Part shown: piece after piece, positions 8,247 through 16,191 of the stretch
How positions within the stretch are numbered: the stretch's first letter is position 1
How the letters are laid out: each line of letters starts with the position of its first letter
Assembly: GCA_008123405.1 (NCBI GenBank)
Contig: VSSA01000014.1
Span: 1-64,000 of the forward strand
DNA from: Nocardioides sp. BGMRC 2183
GTDB lineage: Bacteria; Actinomycetota; Actinomycetes; Propionibacteriales; Nocardioidaceae
Length of the DNA stretch: 64,000 bases
Direction: 5' to 3'
Translations under genes and position numbers: made by a program
The notes under the pieces: model-generated
Seen by the model: the letters and a program-made list of their open reading frames with translations, nothing else
Told to the model about the DNA's origin: nothing
Databases searched by the model: none

Positions 8247-8752
8247 GCCTTCTGCTCCAGCCCGACGAAGATCAGTGTCTCGGCGTTCTGCGCCAACGGC
8301 TCGCCGGCGTCGGTCGCGTAGCGGGCGGTGGAGGTGATGATCACCATCTCGTGTCCCGAGCCCGTCACCTTGCCGACGACGTCGTCGATGCACCAGGTGG
8401 CCACGATGACGTCGTCGGGGCGGATCCGGCGGTGGAAGACGTAGGCGTTGCCACCGCGCACCTGCCGGGTGCCGGGCAGATCCAGGCCCCAGGTGTGGCC
8501 GGCGTAGCCGTCGGCGTCGGCGGGCAGGCCGGCGTACTGGTTGGTCTCGCAGACCAGGGTGAGCGGCCAGGTGACACCCGCCAGGCCGTGGGCACGCGCG
8601 TAGTCCGGGTCGGCGTAGAGCGGGTTGTCGTCGCCGATCGCCAGTCCGAAGTAGCGTCCGGCGGCAGCGCCGGCCGGTTCGGGTGCGGTGTAGCTGACGG
8701 TGCGGCCGCGCAGCGCCAGCACCTCCTCGGTCAGCAGCGAGTTCGAGCTCAT
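8243..8752 (-). CDS. MaoC N-terminal-type (FAS1-like) dehydratase subunit
   Basis: A 169-residue hot-dog protein. It starts at the ATG at 8752 (MSSNSLLTEEVLALRGRTV), overlapping the stop of the RidA fusion by 4 bases. The DDNPLYADPDYARAHGLAG segment matches the MaoC/FAS1 dehydratase motif, in which an Asp and a downstream His act in hydration. A second conserved block is GGNAYVFHRRIRPDDVI. With the next gene it forms the typical pair of half-size MaoC proteins that build a heteromeric enoyl-CoA hydratase for bulky substrates. Both stop-start junctions are 4-base overlaps, so equal translation of the two subunits is likely. Confidence 0.78.
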   Translation of the reverse strand: MSSNSLLTEEVLALRGRTVSYTAPEPAGAAAGRYFGLAIGDDNPLYADPDYARAHGLAGVTWPLTLVCETNQYAGLPADADGYAGHTWGLDLPGTRQVRGGNAYVFHRRIRPDDVIVATWCIDDVVGKVTGSGHEMVIITSTARYATDAGEPLAQNAETLIFVGLEQKA

Positions 8753-9966
8753 CCGACCTCCTCCGGATAACGCGCGGTCGGGAAGACCTCCAGGCCGAAC
8801 TCCGGCCGCAGCAGGCTGTGGCAGAGCGCGCCGGTCGAGGCCGGCCACGGCGGACCGAGCAGCTGCTCCCGTACGTCGGCCACCGCCCGGTAGTCGCCCA
8901 CGTAGGAGGCCACGCAGTATTCGGTGGTCTCGACCAGGTGCTCGGGCCCGAGGCCCGCGTGCTCCAGCAGGTGCAGGATCGCGCCGTAGGTCACCTCTGC
9001 CTGGGCGCGCAGGTCTCCCTCGTGCAGCGCCTGTTGGCTCTCCATGTCCAGGGAGGCGAACCCGGACATGAACAGGGTGCGCCCCGCCTTGATGCCCGGC
9101 GCGTAGGTGAGGGTGTCGTAACGACTCCATCCGGGATTGACCAGCTCGAGCGGATGTCGCGACGCGGTGACGTCCAGGGCGACCAGGGCTCCGGGGGCGT
9201 GCAGGCGACTCATCAGGATGCCTCCCGCCCCTGGATAGACACCCGCGTCGTTGTTGCCCAGGAGCTCCTTGCGGACCCGGTGGGTTCCCCGGTAGACGCT
9301 CCGGGTGTCGGGGGTGGAGTAGTCGTAGGTGGTCACCGCGTGGCCGAGACTCAGCCCGACCGACTCCAGCATGGCGCCGGCCTTCTCCAGGACGTAGCGG
9401 TACTGGGCGACGAAGTCGCCCGCGAAGACCACGTCGCCGTGCTCGTCGATCGGCGTCACGGTGGGCAGGTAGACCACGCCGTCCTGCCCCTCGGTGATCG
9501 AGGAGGCCTGCCACGTACCGGCTTCGCGGCCCTGCGACGCCGCGCGCAACTCGGCACCGCCGCCCTTCACGGCGTGCAGCTCGACCTCGATCCAGGCTGC
9601 ACGCCGCACGAGGCGCTCCACGACGACCGTGCGTACGACGGCCCGCTCCCCCATCAGTTCCCGCCGCACCCCAGCTGCGTCCTCGTACGCCTCCAACCCG
9701 GCGACGGTGATGTTCTCGCTGATCCGGGTGACGTCCTCGGGGCCGAAACCGGCTGCCTCGAGAATGGCGAGGCACTTGGCGTACGCGATGCGTGCCTGGG
9801 CCTCCATCGAGCCCTCGACGGTCATCTTTCCGATGGTCTCGTCGTGGCGGGCCGAGGTGTGGCCGGAGGTCCAGGCATTGTCGCCTTCGGCGAGGCCCAG
9901 CGAGAAGGTGAATCCTTCGTAGCCGAACCACGGGAAGTCCGCGGGCTTGATGGCGGACAGGGTCAT
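8749..9966 (-). CDS. Triple RidA (YjgF/YER057c/UK114) fusion
   Basis: A 405-residue protein containing three RidA-like segments in a row, about 1-138, 150-272 and 273-405. Each shows the family pattern: an N-terminal beta hairpin with a SGH/SGF-type turn (NAWTSGHTSARHDETIG; TLFMSGFASLD), a helix with a Q-x3-A/T-Y pattern (MEAQARIAYAKCLAILEAAGFGPEDV; AQAEVTYGAILHLLEHAGLGPEHL), and a final strand. RidA proteins are normally about 130 residues and form trimers with active sites between subunits, where they hydrolyse reactive enamines/imines. A three-in-one chain could fold as an internal trimer. In this operon it might remove reactive imines or enamines produced from a nitrogen heterocycle. The third-copy boundary is approximate. 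Confidence 0.7.
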   Translation of the reverse strand: MTLSAIKPADFPWFGYEGFTFSLGLAEGDNAWTSGHTSARHDETIGKMTVEGSMEAQARIAYAKCLAILEAAGFGPEDVTRISENITVAGLEAYEDAAGVRRELMGERAVVRTVVVERLVRRAAWIEVELHAVKGGGAELRAASQGREAGTWQASSITEGQDGVVYLPTVTPIDEHGDVVFAGDFVAQYRYVLEKAGAMLESVGLSLGHAVTTYDYSTPDTRSVYRGTHRVRKELLGNNDAGVYPGAGGILMSRLHAPGALVALDVTASRHPLELVNPGWSRYDTLTYAPGIKAGRTLFMSGFASLDMESQQALHEGDLRAQAEVTYGAILHLLEHAGLGPEHLVETTEYCVASYVGDYRAVADVREQLLGPPWPASTGALCHSLLRPEFGLEVFPTARYPEEVG

Positions 9967-11366
9967 CGGATCGCCTCCGGGTGCTGGGTGCTCTGCTGGG
10001 TCGCGGCGCAGGCGGCCAGCGACAGGGTGGTGGCCAGGTCTGCCGCCTCCGGCAGTGCGTGCACGGCTGCGGCGAGGTCGCGAGCGCGTTCTCCCACATT
10101 GCCGGCGAACTTGGCGAACAGCTCGTCGTCGCCGAGCGGGTGAGCGCCGCCGCCGGGGCTGCGATCGACGTGGCCGGTCGCGGTGCGCCCGTCAGCGAGG
10201 ACGATCTCGACGTCCCCGGGCGCGTCGGCAGCGACCGTCTGCGGAGCCTCCTCGACGTCCCAGGTGATGTGGGCGGAGAGGGCGGACAGCTCGGGCCGGC
10301 AGATGGCGTCCTCGGCGTAGGTCTCGATGCCGACGGCGCCGTCGACCAGCAGCGCCGCGACGCTCCAGGGCAGGCTGAACTTCGCGGCGTAGCCGCTGGC
10401 CGGTCGGGTCAGGTCGCGGTCGTCGGCGCAGACCACCGCCGCCGAGTCGGGGTGGACCCGGGCGTGAAGTGCCACGATGTCGGCGGCGCTCGCCTCGGCG
10501 GCGGTGAGTGCCTGCTGCGCGGCGGCCATGGTGGCGTGGGCGAGCTGGCAGGTCGGCCACGGCTTGATCCCGATCCGGGTGGTCTCCCACCGCTCCCCCA
10601 GCCCCTCGACGATCGAGGCGGCATCGACCCGCCCTGCGGCCACCGCGGCGGGGGCGAGCGCGTCGTACACCCCGTGCGGGCCGTCGAAGACGGTCTCCGG
10701 ACCCGTCGCGCCGGCAGCGGCCAGCCGCGCCGCGGTGATCCCGGACTGGGAGGCGAAGCCCGGGTGCAGCTGTTTGGTGCTCGCCCCGGTCGCGAGGAAC
10801 GCCAGCAGCCCGCCGGCCTGGCTCCCGGCGATCCCCAGGGCATGGGTGGTCGTGGCCGCGTCCAGGCCGAGCAGCCGCGCGGTCACGGCGGCCGAGGAGA
10901 AGACCCCGGCCACCATGGTGGCGTGCAGGCCCTGCGCGTGGAACCCGTACGGCGCCGCGGCCGCGACCCGGCAGGCGACCTCGTAGCCGACCACCGCCGC
11001 CTCGACGACCTCCCGTCCTCTCACACCGACCTGCTCGCCCACGGCGAACGCGGCCGGCAGCACCACGGCGGTCGCGTGCACCAGGCCGCCGGCATGGGTG
11101 TCGTCGAAGTCCAGGGCGTGCACCAGCGTGCCGTTGGCCAGTGCCGCCGCCGGCGCCGACACCCGGGTGGCGGTGCCGAGCACAGTGGCCTCCGGCGGCC
11201 CGCCCAGAGCGGTGGCGACCCTCACCGCTGGCACGGCCGCGTGCGTGCGGGCGCCCGCGATCGCCGTACCGAGGCCGTCGAGCAGGTGGCGCAGCGCCGC
11301 CCGGACGACCTGGTCGGGGACGCGGATCTCCCCGACCGCCCAGGCGGCGAGCTCCGGCGCGATCAT
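9963..11366 (-). CDS. MmgE/PrpD family protein
   Basis: A 467-residue member of the MmgE/PrpD family, whose known members include 2-methylcitrate dehydratase and cis-aconitate decarboxylase; all handle tricarboxylate or branched dicarboxylate substrates. Family features: the all-helical start LAAWAVGEIRVPDQVVRAA, ANGTLVHALDFDDTH with the acidic pair near the active site, VGYEVACRVAAA, GIAGSQAGGLLAFL, and HPGFASQSGITAARLA. The ATG at 11366 shares one base with the CoA-transferase stop. It is probably a (de)hydratase or isomerase for a substituted malate, maleate or itaconate-like intermediate. The exact reaction cannot be read from the sequence. Confidence 0.82.
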   Translation of the reverse strand: MIAPELAAWAVGEIRVPDQVVRAALRHLLDGLGTAIAGARTHAAVPAVRVATALGGPPEATVLGTATRVSAPAAALANGTLVHALDFDDTHAGGLVHATAVVLPAAFAVGEQVGVRGREVVEAAVVGYEVACRVAAAAPYGFHAQGLHATMVAGVFSSAAVTARLLGLDAATTTHALGIAGSQAGGLLAFLATGASTKQLHPGFASQSGITAARLAAAGATGPETVFDGPHGVYDALAPAAVAAGRVDAASIVEGLGERWETTRIGIKPWPTCQLAHATMAAAQQALTAAEASAADIVALHARVHPDSAAVVCADDRDLTRPASGYAAKFSLPWSVAALLVDGAVGIETYAEDAICRPELSALSAHITWDVEEAPQTVAADAPGDVEIVLADGRTATGHVDRSPGGGAHPLGDDELFAKFAGNVGERARDLAAAVHALPEAADLATTLSLAACAATQQSTQHPEAIR

Positions 11367-12616
11367 CAGGCAGTCCCCTTCGGCGCCCTCGGGCCGCCCG
11401 GGGCGACCGGGCCGAACGCGCCCGACGCACCGAGCTCGGCGATCCTCGCCTCGTCGTAGCCGGCGACCTCGGTCAGCACGCGGTGCGCGTGCTCGTTGCG
11501 TTGCGGCGCACGGACGTACTCGGGAATCTCGTCGCCCACCCGCACCGGCGAGGCCACCTGGGTGACGGTGCCGTATCGGGGGTGCTCGGTGGTGATCACC
11601 ATGTTGCGGGCGCTGAGATGCTCGTCCTTGAGCGCCTGCTCGACGGTGTTGATCGGGCCGCACGGGATCGAGGCCGGGTAGCACAACGACAGCCAGTGCT
11701 CGACGGTGTTGGTCGCGAAGATCGCGTCCAGCTCCGCGATCAGCTCTTCGCGGCGCTCGTTGCGGCCGGTGAAGTTCTCGTACGGCGAGCCCTCCTGGGC
11801 CCACTCCGGGTGGCCGATGACCTCGGCGAGGCGGCCCCAGAACTTCTCCTTCGCACACCCCACCACGAGCCAGCCGTCCGAGGCCTCGAACGCCTGGAAC
11901 GGAACCAGGGAGGGGTGAGCGGAGTGGCTGGTCCGCGTCGGGGTGTAGCCCGCGTTGAGGTGCCAGGTGGCCGGATAGGTCAACATCGCCATCGCGGTGT
12001 CGTAGAGCGACACGTCGCAGTCCATGCCGACGCCGTCGCGAGCCGCCGCGTGCAGGCCCGCCATCAGCGCGAGCGCAGCGACGTAGCCGCCGGAGAAGTC
12101 GACCAGGGAGAGCCCGGACTTGGTCGGCGGGCCATCCGGCTCGCCGGTCAGCTCCATCCAACCGGCCAACCCCTGCAGGACGTAGTCGTAGCCCGGCTCG
12201 CTGCGGCGGGGCCCGGTCATCCCGAACCCGGTCAGTGAGCAGCAGACGATCCTCGGGTTGAGGTGGCGGAGCTGGTCGTAGGTGATGCCGATCTTCTCCG
12301 GTACATCGCCGCGCAGGTTGGAGTAGACGGCGTCGGCATTGCGGACCAGGTCCTCGAAGACGGCACGCCCCTGCTGGGAGGTCAGGTCCAGCGAGATCGA
12401 CAGCTTGTTGCGGTTGAAGGTCTCGAAGAAGAGCGAGTCCTCCTCCTCGAAGTACGGCGGCACGTAGCGGCCCACGTCGCCGCCGACGGCCGGGTCCTCG
12501 ATCTTGATCACCTCCGCGCCCAGGTCGGCCAGGTGGACCGAGCCGAACGGCCCGGCGCCGTACTGCTCCAGGGCGATGATCCGGATGTCCTCCAGCGGCT
12601 TGCGTGGGGTGCTCAT
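11366..12616 (-). CDS. Class III (CaiB/BaiF) CoA-transferase
   Basis: A 416-residue family III CoA-transferase, which moves CoA between carboxylic acids through an aspartyl-CoA thioester. Visible motifs: LEQYGAGPFGSVHLADLGAEVIKIEDP, FETFNRNKLSISLDL, SLTGFGMTGPRRSEPGYDYVLQGLAG with the candidate catalytic Asp in GYDYVLQ, and the small-domain VVGCAKEKFWGRL. Its start overlaps the oxidoreductase stop by 4 bases. In this operon it can activate a free dicarboxylic acid (mesaconate-, itaconate- or malate-like) for the MaoC hydratase and the CitE-like lyase. A second CoA-transferase of a different subgroup lies at 47803-49020. Confidence 0.88.
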   Translation of the reverse strand: MSTPRKPLEDIRIIALEQYGAGPFGSVHLADLGAEVIKIEDPAVGGDVGRYVPPYFEEEDSLFFETFNRNKLSISLDLTSQQGRAVFEDLVRNADAVYSNLRGDVPEKIGITYDQLRHLNPRIVCCSLTGFGMTGPRRSEPGYDYVLQGLAGWMELTGEPDGPPTKSGLSLVDFSGGYVAALALMAGLHAAARDGVGMDCDVSLYDTAMAMLTYPATWHLNAGYTPTRTSHSAHPSLVPFQAFEASDGWLVVGCAKEKFWGRLAEVIGHPEWAQEGSPYENFTGRNERREELIAELDAIFATNTVEHWLSLCYPASIPCGPINTVEQALKDEHLSARNMVITTEHPRYGTVTQVASPVRVGDEIPEYVRAPQRNEHAHRVLTEVAGYDEARIAELGASGAFGPVAPGGPRAPKGTA

Positions 12617-13659
12617 GACCGTCCTCCTGTGATCGTCGCGATGAGGCCGACGACCTCGTCCTGACCGGCTCGGATCTCCTGCGGGGTGAGCCCATGGGTC
12701 GGCGCGGAGAGCTTCACCGCGTCGGCGATGCCCTCGTAGGCCGCGATCTGCGCGGCGACACGGTCGCGGTCACCGTTGAGGGTGACCGCGTCGACCATCT
12801 CCGGGGTGACCGCGTCCGCGAGGTGTTCGGCGCCGGTCCCCGCGCCGAAGGCGTCGATCACCCGCTGCTGGGCCTGCGCCAGGCCGTGGAAGGCGAAGAA
12901 GTCGGCGTAGGTGCGGACGCTGGCGTAGAAGCCGACCTGACCGCGCGCCCGATCCCTGGCCACCACCGGATCCGGGGCGACCGAGCAGCACGCCGACACC
13001 ACCAGCTCGACATCGGCGCGGGAACGCGGTCCCCCGTCGTCGACGGCCATCGCGATGCCGGTCTCGATCTCAGGGAGGATCCGCTCGACCAGGTACGACG
13101 GGGAGCAGAGCTCGTGACTGATCCAGCCGTCGCCGATCCGACCGGCCAGCCGCGTCATCGCCGGTCCCATCGCAGCCAGATAGATCGGTATCGCGGGACG
13201 TCGCACCGGGTAGGGGCGTTGGTAGCCGCGGATCCGCATCGGCTCGAACTCGCCGTCGAGCGCCATCTCGGCGCCGGCGGTGGCGTGGGCGACGACATGC
13301 CGCACGTTGCGGACGGTCTCGCGCAGGTGTCCCACCGGCTTGCCCCAGCGGGCGTTGTGCCAGCTCTCGTTGAGCCGTTGGACACCGGTGCCCAGGCCCA
13401 GGATGAACCGCCCGTCGCTGAGCTCGTCGAGGTCGAGGGCCTCCAGCGCGGTGACCATCGGGCTGCGGGTGAACGCGAGCTGGATCGCCGTGCCCACCTG
13501 GGCGTCGGTGGTCGCCTGCACGAGTGCTGCCGCACTGACGCTGGCGCTGCGGTGCAGCTCGGGCACCCACACCACCTCCGCGCCTGCCTGCTCGGCACGG
13601 CGCGCGGCGTCGGCCAGCTCGGCCAGGGTCTCGCCCCACGGGGCGAAGGTGATCCGCAT
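12613..13659 (-). CDS. LLM-class flavin/F420-dependent oxidoreductase
   Basis: A 348-residue luciferase-like TIM-barrel oxidoreductase. The ATG at 13659 (MRITFAPWGETLAELADAARRAEQAG) lies 25 bases after the hydratase stop; a longer frame overlaps that gene. The actinobacterial F420/FMN-binding pattern is seen in AGAEVVWVPELHRS, VGTAIQLAFTRSPM, GRFILGLGTGVQRLNESWH and IPIYLAAMGPAMTRLAGRIGDGW. Such proteins either reduce substrates with reduced F420 or act as flavin monooxygenases with a reductase. No electron partner lies next to it, so F420 is the simpler guess. It might reduce or oxygenate a pyrrole/lactam intermediate. Confidence 0.85.
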   Translation of the reverse strand: MRITFAPWGETLAELADAARRAEQAGAEVVWVPELHRSASVSAAALVQATTDAQVGTAIQLAFTRSPMVTALEALDLDELSDGRFILGLGTGVQRLNESWHNARWGKPVGHLRETVRNVRHVVAHATAGAEMALDGEFEPMRIRGYQRPYPVRRPAIPIYLAAMGPAMTRLAGRIGDGWISHELCSPSYLVERILPEIETGIAMAVDDGGPRSRADVELVVSACCSVAPDPVVARDRARGQVGFYASVRTYADFFAFHGLAQAQQRVIDAFGAGTGAEHLADAVTPEMVDAVTLNGDRDRVAAQIAAYEGIADAVKLSAPTHGLTPQEIRAGQDEVVGLIATITGGRS

Positions 13660-13684
13660 CCGGTCTGCTCCCTCGTGGTCCCGG

Positions 13685-14254
13685 TCAGGCCCGGTCGAGG
13701 TCGGTGTCGGCCAGCAGCGACCGCTTGGGTTCGGGGAAGATCCCCTCGACCTGCTCGGCACCGCGCTTGTAGACGTAGAACATCCGCCGGAACGAGCAGA
13801 CCTCGTCGCCGTCCTGGTTCAGGGTGCGGGTCTTGACGGTCACGATGCCGGCGTGCGGACGCTTGGCCGACACGCGCTTGTCCAGCACGACCGACTCGCT
13901 GAACAGCGTGTCCCCGGCGAAGACCGGATGGGTCATCCTGATGTCGTCCCACCCGAGGTTGGCGAACGCGTTCTGGGTGAGGTCGGTGACCGACTGGCCG
14001 ACCGCGATCGCCACGGTGAGGGTGGAGACCACCAACGGCCGTTCGAACTCCGACCGCTCCGCATAGACGGTGTTGAAGTGCATCTGGTTGGTGTTCATCG
14101 TCAGCAGCGAGAACGAGATGTTGTCGTGCTCGGTGACGGTGCGTCCGAGCGGGTGCCGGTAGACGTCACCGACCTCGAAGTCCTCGAAGAACCTCCCCTG
14201 CCAACCGGGCTTGATGGTGGCGCCGTCTGCCTGGCTGCTCGGGTTCGCGGTCAT
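13685..14254 (-). CDS. MaoC-family hydratase of the mesaconyl-/beta-methylmalyl-CoA type
   Basis: A 189-residue MaoC-domain hydratase. The segment RFFEDFEVGDVYRHPLGRTVTEHDNI and the late TQNAFANLGWDDIRMTHPVFAGDTL, then KTRTLNQDGDEVCSFRR, resemble beta-methylmalyl-CoA dehydratase and mesaconyl-CoA hydratase more than ordinary fatty-acid hydratases. Those enzymes interconvert mesaconyl-CoA with methylmalyl- or citramalyl-CoA. The presence of a CitE-like lyase and a class III CoA-transferase in the same operon fits this assignment, which is based on recalled family sequences. It overlaps the alpha/beta hydrolase stop by 4 bases. Confidence 0.75.
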   Translation of the reverse strand: MTANPSSQADGATIKPGWQGRFFEDFEVGDVYRHPLGRTVTEHDNISFSLLTMNTNQMHFNTVYAERSEFERPLVVSTLTVAIAVGQSVTDLTQNAFANLGWDDIRMTHPVFAGDTLFSESVVLDKRVSAKRPHAGIVTVKTRTLNQDGDEVCSFRRMFYVYKRGAEQVEGIFPEPKRSLLADTDLDRA

Positions 14255-14988
14255 CGGGTTCCTGCTTTCGTCGTGGACGTCGTGGACGCCGTGGTGGGGT
14301 CGAGGTCGGGCACCTGCGCCAGGAGCAGGTCGGCGACCGCGCGCGGTGCGCTCAGCGGCGCGTCATGACCGGAGTCGAGGACGACGTACGGCATGGCGAG
14401 TGCGTCCAACCGGAGCCTGGTGGCGTGTGCGGGGTAGCCGGCCGGGGTGCCGGCGCAGAAGGCGAAGACCTGCCGGACCCCATCGGGGACGGCCGGCACC
14501 GGGTCGAGCGCCGGCCCGACCGGGCTTGCGCACAGGCGGGCATTGACCCACGCGGCGGTGTCACGGTCGTACTCCCCTGCCTCGAGGGGCACCGGACGCG
14601 CCTCGACGTGGGCGCCCCGCTCGGGGAGTACGTCGGGTGCGCCGCCGAGGTCGACCGCACGCTCACCGGGCGCGGGCACGGCCGCGTCGAGGTGGACCAC
14701 GGTGGCGATCCGGTCCGGGATCCGGGCAGCGACGCTGCTGGTGACCAGTCCGCCCTGGCTGTGACCGACCAGGACCACCTCGCGGAGGTCCTCCAAGAGG
14801 ATCAGCCGGCTGATCTGGTCGGACCAGACGCCGAGCCCCGTCACCTCGGAGAGGCGCTGGTGGTGCTCGCCGGCCCCGACCAGGCTCGGGGCGTGCACGT
14901 CGTGGCCGGCGGTGAGGAGGTGGCGACGCACCGCGCGCCACGCCCAGCCGCCGCGGAACGCGCCGTGCACCAGGACGAAGGCAGTCAC
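14251..14988 (-). CDS. Alpha/beta hydrolase
   Basis: A 245-residue esterase-like alpha/beta hydrolase. Visible are the oxyanion segment FVLVHGAFRGGWAWR, the nucleophile elbow VGHSQGGLV with catalytic Ser, an Asp candidate in the later strand, and the terminal His in VLDSGHDAPLSAP. The pattern is that of the salicylate-/methyl-jasmonate-esterase and hydroxynitrile-lyase group (LVHGAxxGAWxW, SGHxP). In plants a member of that group, MES16, demethylates the chlorophyll ring-E methyl ester after RCCR, which would fit this island, but group membership alone does not give the substrate. It is the second gene of the operon that starts at the motif at 15338. Confidence 0.85.
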   Translation of the reverse strand: MTAFVLVHGAFRGGWAWRAVRRHLLTAGHDVHAPSLVGAGEHHQRLSEVTGLGVWSDQISRLILLEDLREVVLVGHSQGGLVTSSVAARIPDRIATVVHLDAAVPAPGERAVDLGGAPDVLPERGAHVEARPVPLEAGEYDRDTAAWVNARLCASPVGPALDPVPAVPDGVRQVFAFCAGTPAGYPAHATRLRLDALAMPYVVLDSGHDAPLSAPRAVADLLLAQVPDLDPTTASTTSTTKAGTR

Positions 14989-15320
14989 GGCCGCGCGCCG
15001 TCCCGAGCCGGGTCGGGCTCGTCCAAGACCACCTCGAGGTATTCACGCGGGTAGGAGTCGTAGGGCTCGAGGTGCTGGTACATGAGCACGGTGTGGTCGA
15101 CGTACCCGGGGGCGCGGGTGCACTCCTCGTAGTCGGCCACCGAGTCGAACCAGCGCAGATGCGTGAAGTGCTGGGGATCCTCGAGGCCGCGGACGAGGCG
15201 ACGTCCGCGAAACCCGGGGTGCTCGGCGAAGAACCGTCCGAACTCCATGTTGAGCGCGATGTAGGCCTGAGCATGCTCCTCGCCGGGCTGGGTCCGGGCT
15301 TGGCTCACCACAACGATCAT
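14985..15320 (-). CDS. Small alpha/beta-barrel (ABM-like) protein
   Basis: A 111-residue protein with the ferredoxin-like dimeric alpha/beta-barrel pattern of antibiotic-biosynthesis-monooxygenase (ABM) proteins: a beta strand IVVVSQARTQPG, a helix with NMEFGRFFAEHPGFRG, and a strand with HFTHLRWFDSVADYEECTRAPGYVDH. Relatives include cofactor-free monooxygenases and heme-degrading IsdG/HmoB-type enzymes, so a tetrapyrrole ligand is conceivable but not shown. The ATG at 15320 is preferred to the GTG at 15326 because AGGAGG lies 5 bases before it. It is the first gene of the 13-gene operon, 18 bases from the regulatory motif. Confidence 0.7.
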   Translation of the reverse strand: MIVVVSQARTQPGEEHAQAYIALNMEFGRFFAEHPGFRGRRLVRGLEDPQHFTHLRWFDSVADYEECTRAPGYVDHTVLMYQHLEPYDSYPREYLEVVLDEPDPARDGARP

Positions 15321-15337
15321 GTCCACCTCCTGACAAG

Positions 15338-15354
15338 ATAGATCATATATCTAT
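15338..15354. promoter_or_regulatory. Island motif, site 3 (ATAGATCATATATCTAT), divergent promoter
   Basis: The element contains a perfect hexamer inverted repeat, ATAGAT-n5-ATCTAT. It sits in the 46-base gap between the divergent genes starting at 15320 (minus) and 15367 (plus), so one operator can control both the 13-gene operon and the RCCR-like gene. It is the clearest palindrome among the short sites. Confidence 0.75.
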
Positions 15355-15366
15355 ATCCTGCGGAGT

Positions 15367-16191
15367 GTGAGCAGCAGCACGCAGACCAAGACCATCCACG
15401 AGTTCCTGGCCGAGAACCCGGACGTGGACAACACCGAGTTGTGGCGGACGTTCTGGGAGATCCTCAGCTCCGCCAAGGAGAGGATCGAGGCCGAGTTGCC
15501 CGTCGCGCTCCATCCCTCCTGCGAGGGCCTGAGCTATTGGTCCACGACGGACGGCAGCTATGAGGGGTCGATGACGACCTACGCCGGCGACCTCGCCGGC
15601 GAGGGACCGAGCGCCGAATGGCTCGTCCACTCCTGGATCGGCAACCGCACGAACTCGATCCTCGACATGAACCTGCAGGTCTGGCTGGGCCCGCAGATCG
15701 ACGTGCCGCACCTGATCATCGTGTTCGGCACGGTCCCGCAGATCTTCTTCTACTCCGAGTTCGTGGCCCGACGCGACCTGATGGTCACCCCCGACTACCT
15801 CCGCACCTACTACGAGCCCGAGAACGAGCGGTTCCTCGCGCTGCGCGGCGACGACCGGTTCACCTGGTCGGTCAGCCACGGCACCTACATGCGCGCCTTC
15901 CTCTCCCCCGTGGCGCACTCCTACACCGCCGAGCGCAGCGACGACGTCGTCGAGACGCTGCGGCAGGTCGTCGACGAACGTGTCGATACCTGGCTCGGCT
16001 GGGTCCGCGACGCCGTCGCGGTCCCGGCCGAGGATCGGGCCGCGCTGCGGGCGCGCGACCACCTGGTCCGCACCTACGGCTACACCCTGGATCCGATGAA
16101 CGAGCTGTCGAAGAGATTCCTCGGCGCCGAGCGGGTCGAGGAACTGGTGGCCGTGCGCGCCGGCTTCCAACAGATGGAGGAGAGCCAGTGA
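15367..16191 (+). CDS. Red chlorophyll catabolite reductase (RCCR)-like protein
   Basis: A 274-residue protein paralogous to 33663-34472. It follows the pattern I recall for plant RCCR, a ferredoxin-dependent bilin reductase-fold enzyme: VHSWIGNRTNSILDMNLQVW, PHLIIVFGTVPQIFF, then PDYLRTYYEPENERF, the VSHGTYMRAFLSPVAHS block (plant: VSPSLFVRSAFSPTA), and a C-terminal RDHLVRTYGYTLDP / RFLGAERVEELV region. Plant RCCR reduces the open-chain product of PaO. The GTG start lies 13 bases after the motif at 15338-15354. It overlaps the next gene by 4 bases (GTGA). Its exact substrate is unknown, and the active-site Glu of plant RCCR is not evident. Alternatives are other bilin reductases or a bilin-binding role. 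Confidence 0.68.
   Translation: MSSSTQTKTIHEFLAENPDVDNTELWRTFWEILSSAKERIEAELPVALHPSCEGLSYWSTTDGSYEGSMTTYAGDLAGEGPSAEWLVHSWIGNRTNSILDMNLQVWLGPQIDVPHLIIVFGTVPQIFFYSEFVARRDLMVTPDYLRTYYEPENERFLALRGDDRFTWSVSHGTYMRAFLSPVAHSYTAERSDDVVETLRQVVDERVDTWLGWVRDAVAVPAEDRAALRARDHLVRTYGYTLDPMNELSKRFLGAERVEELVAVRAGFQQMEESQ

Noticed and set aside
4213-15320. Reading the whole island as steroid degradation
   Set aside because: The side-chain-like module is present, but steroid ring enzymes (KstD, KshA, HsaA-D) are absent, while RCCR-, NOL-, DVR- and PaO-like proteins have no place in steroid catabolism.
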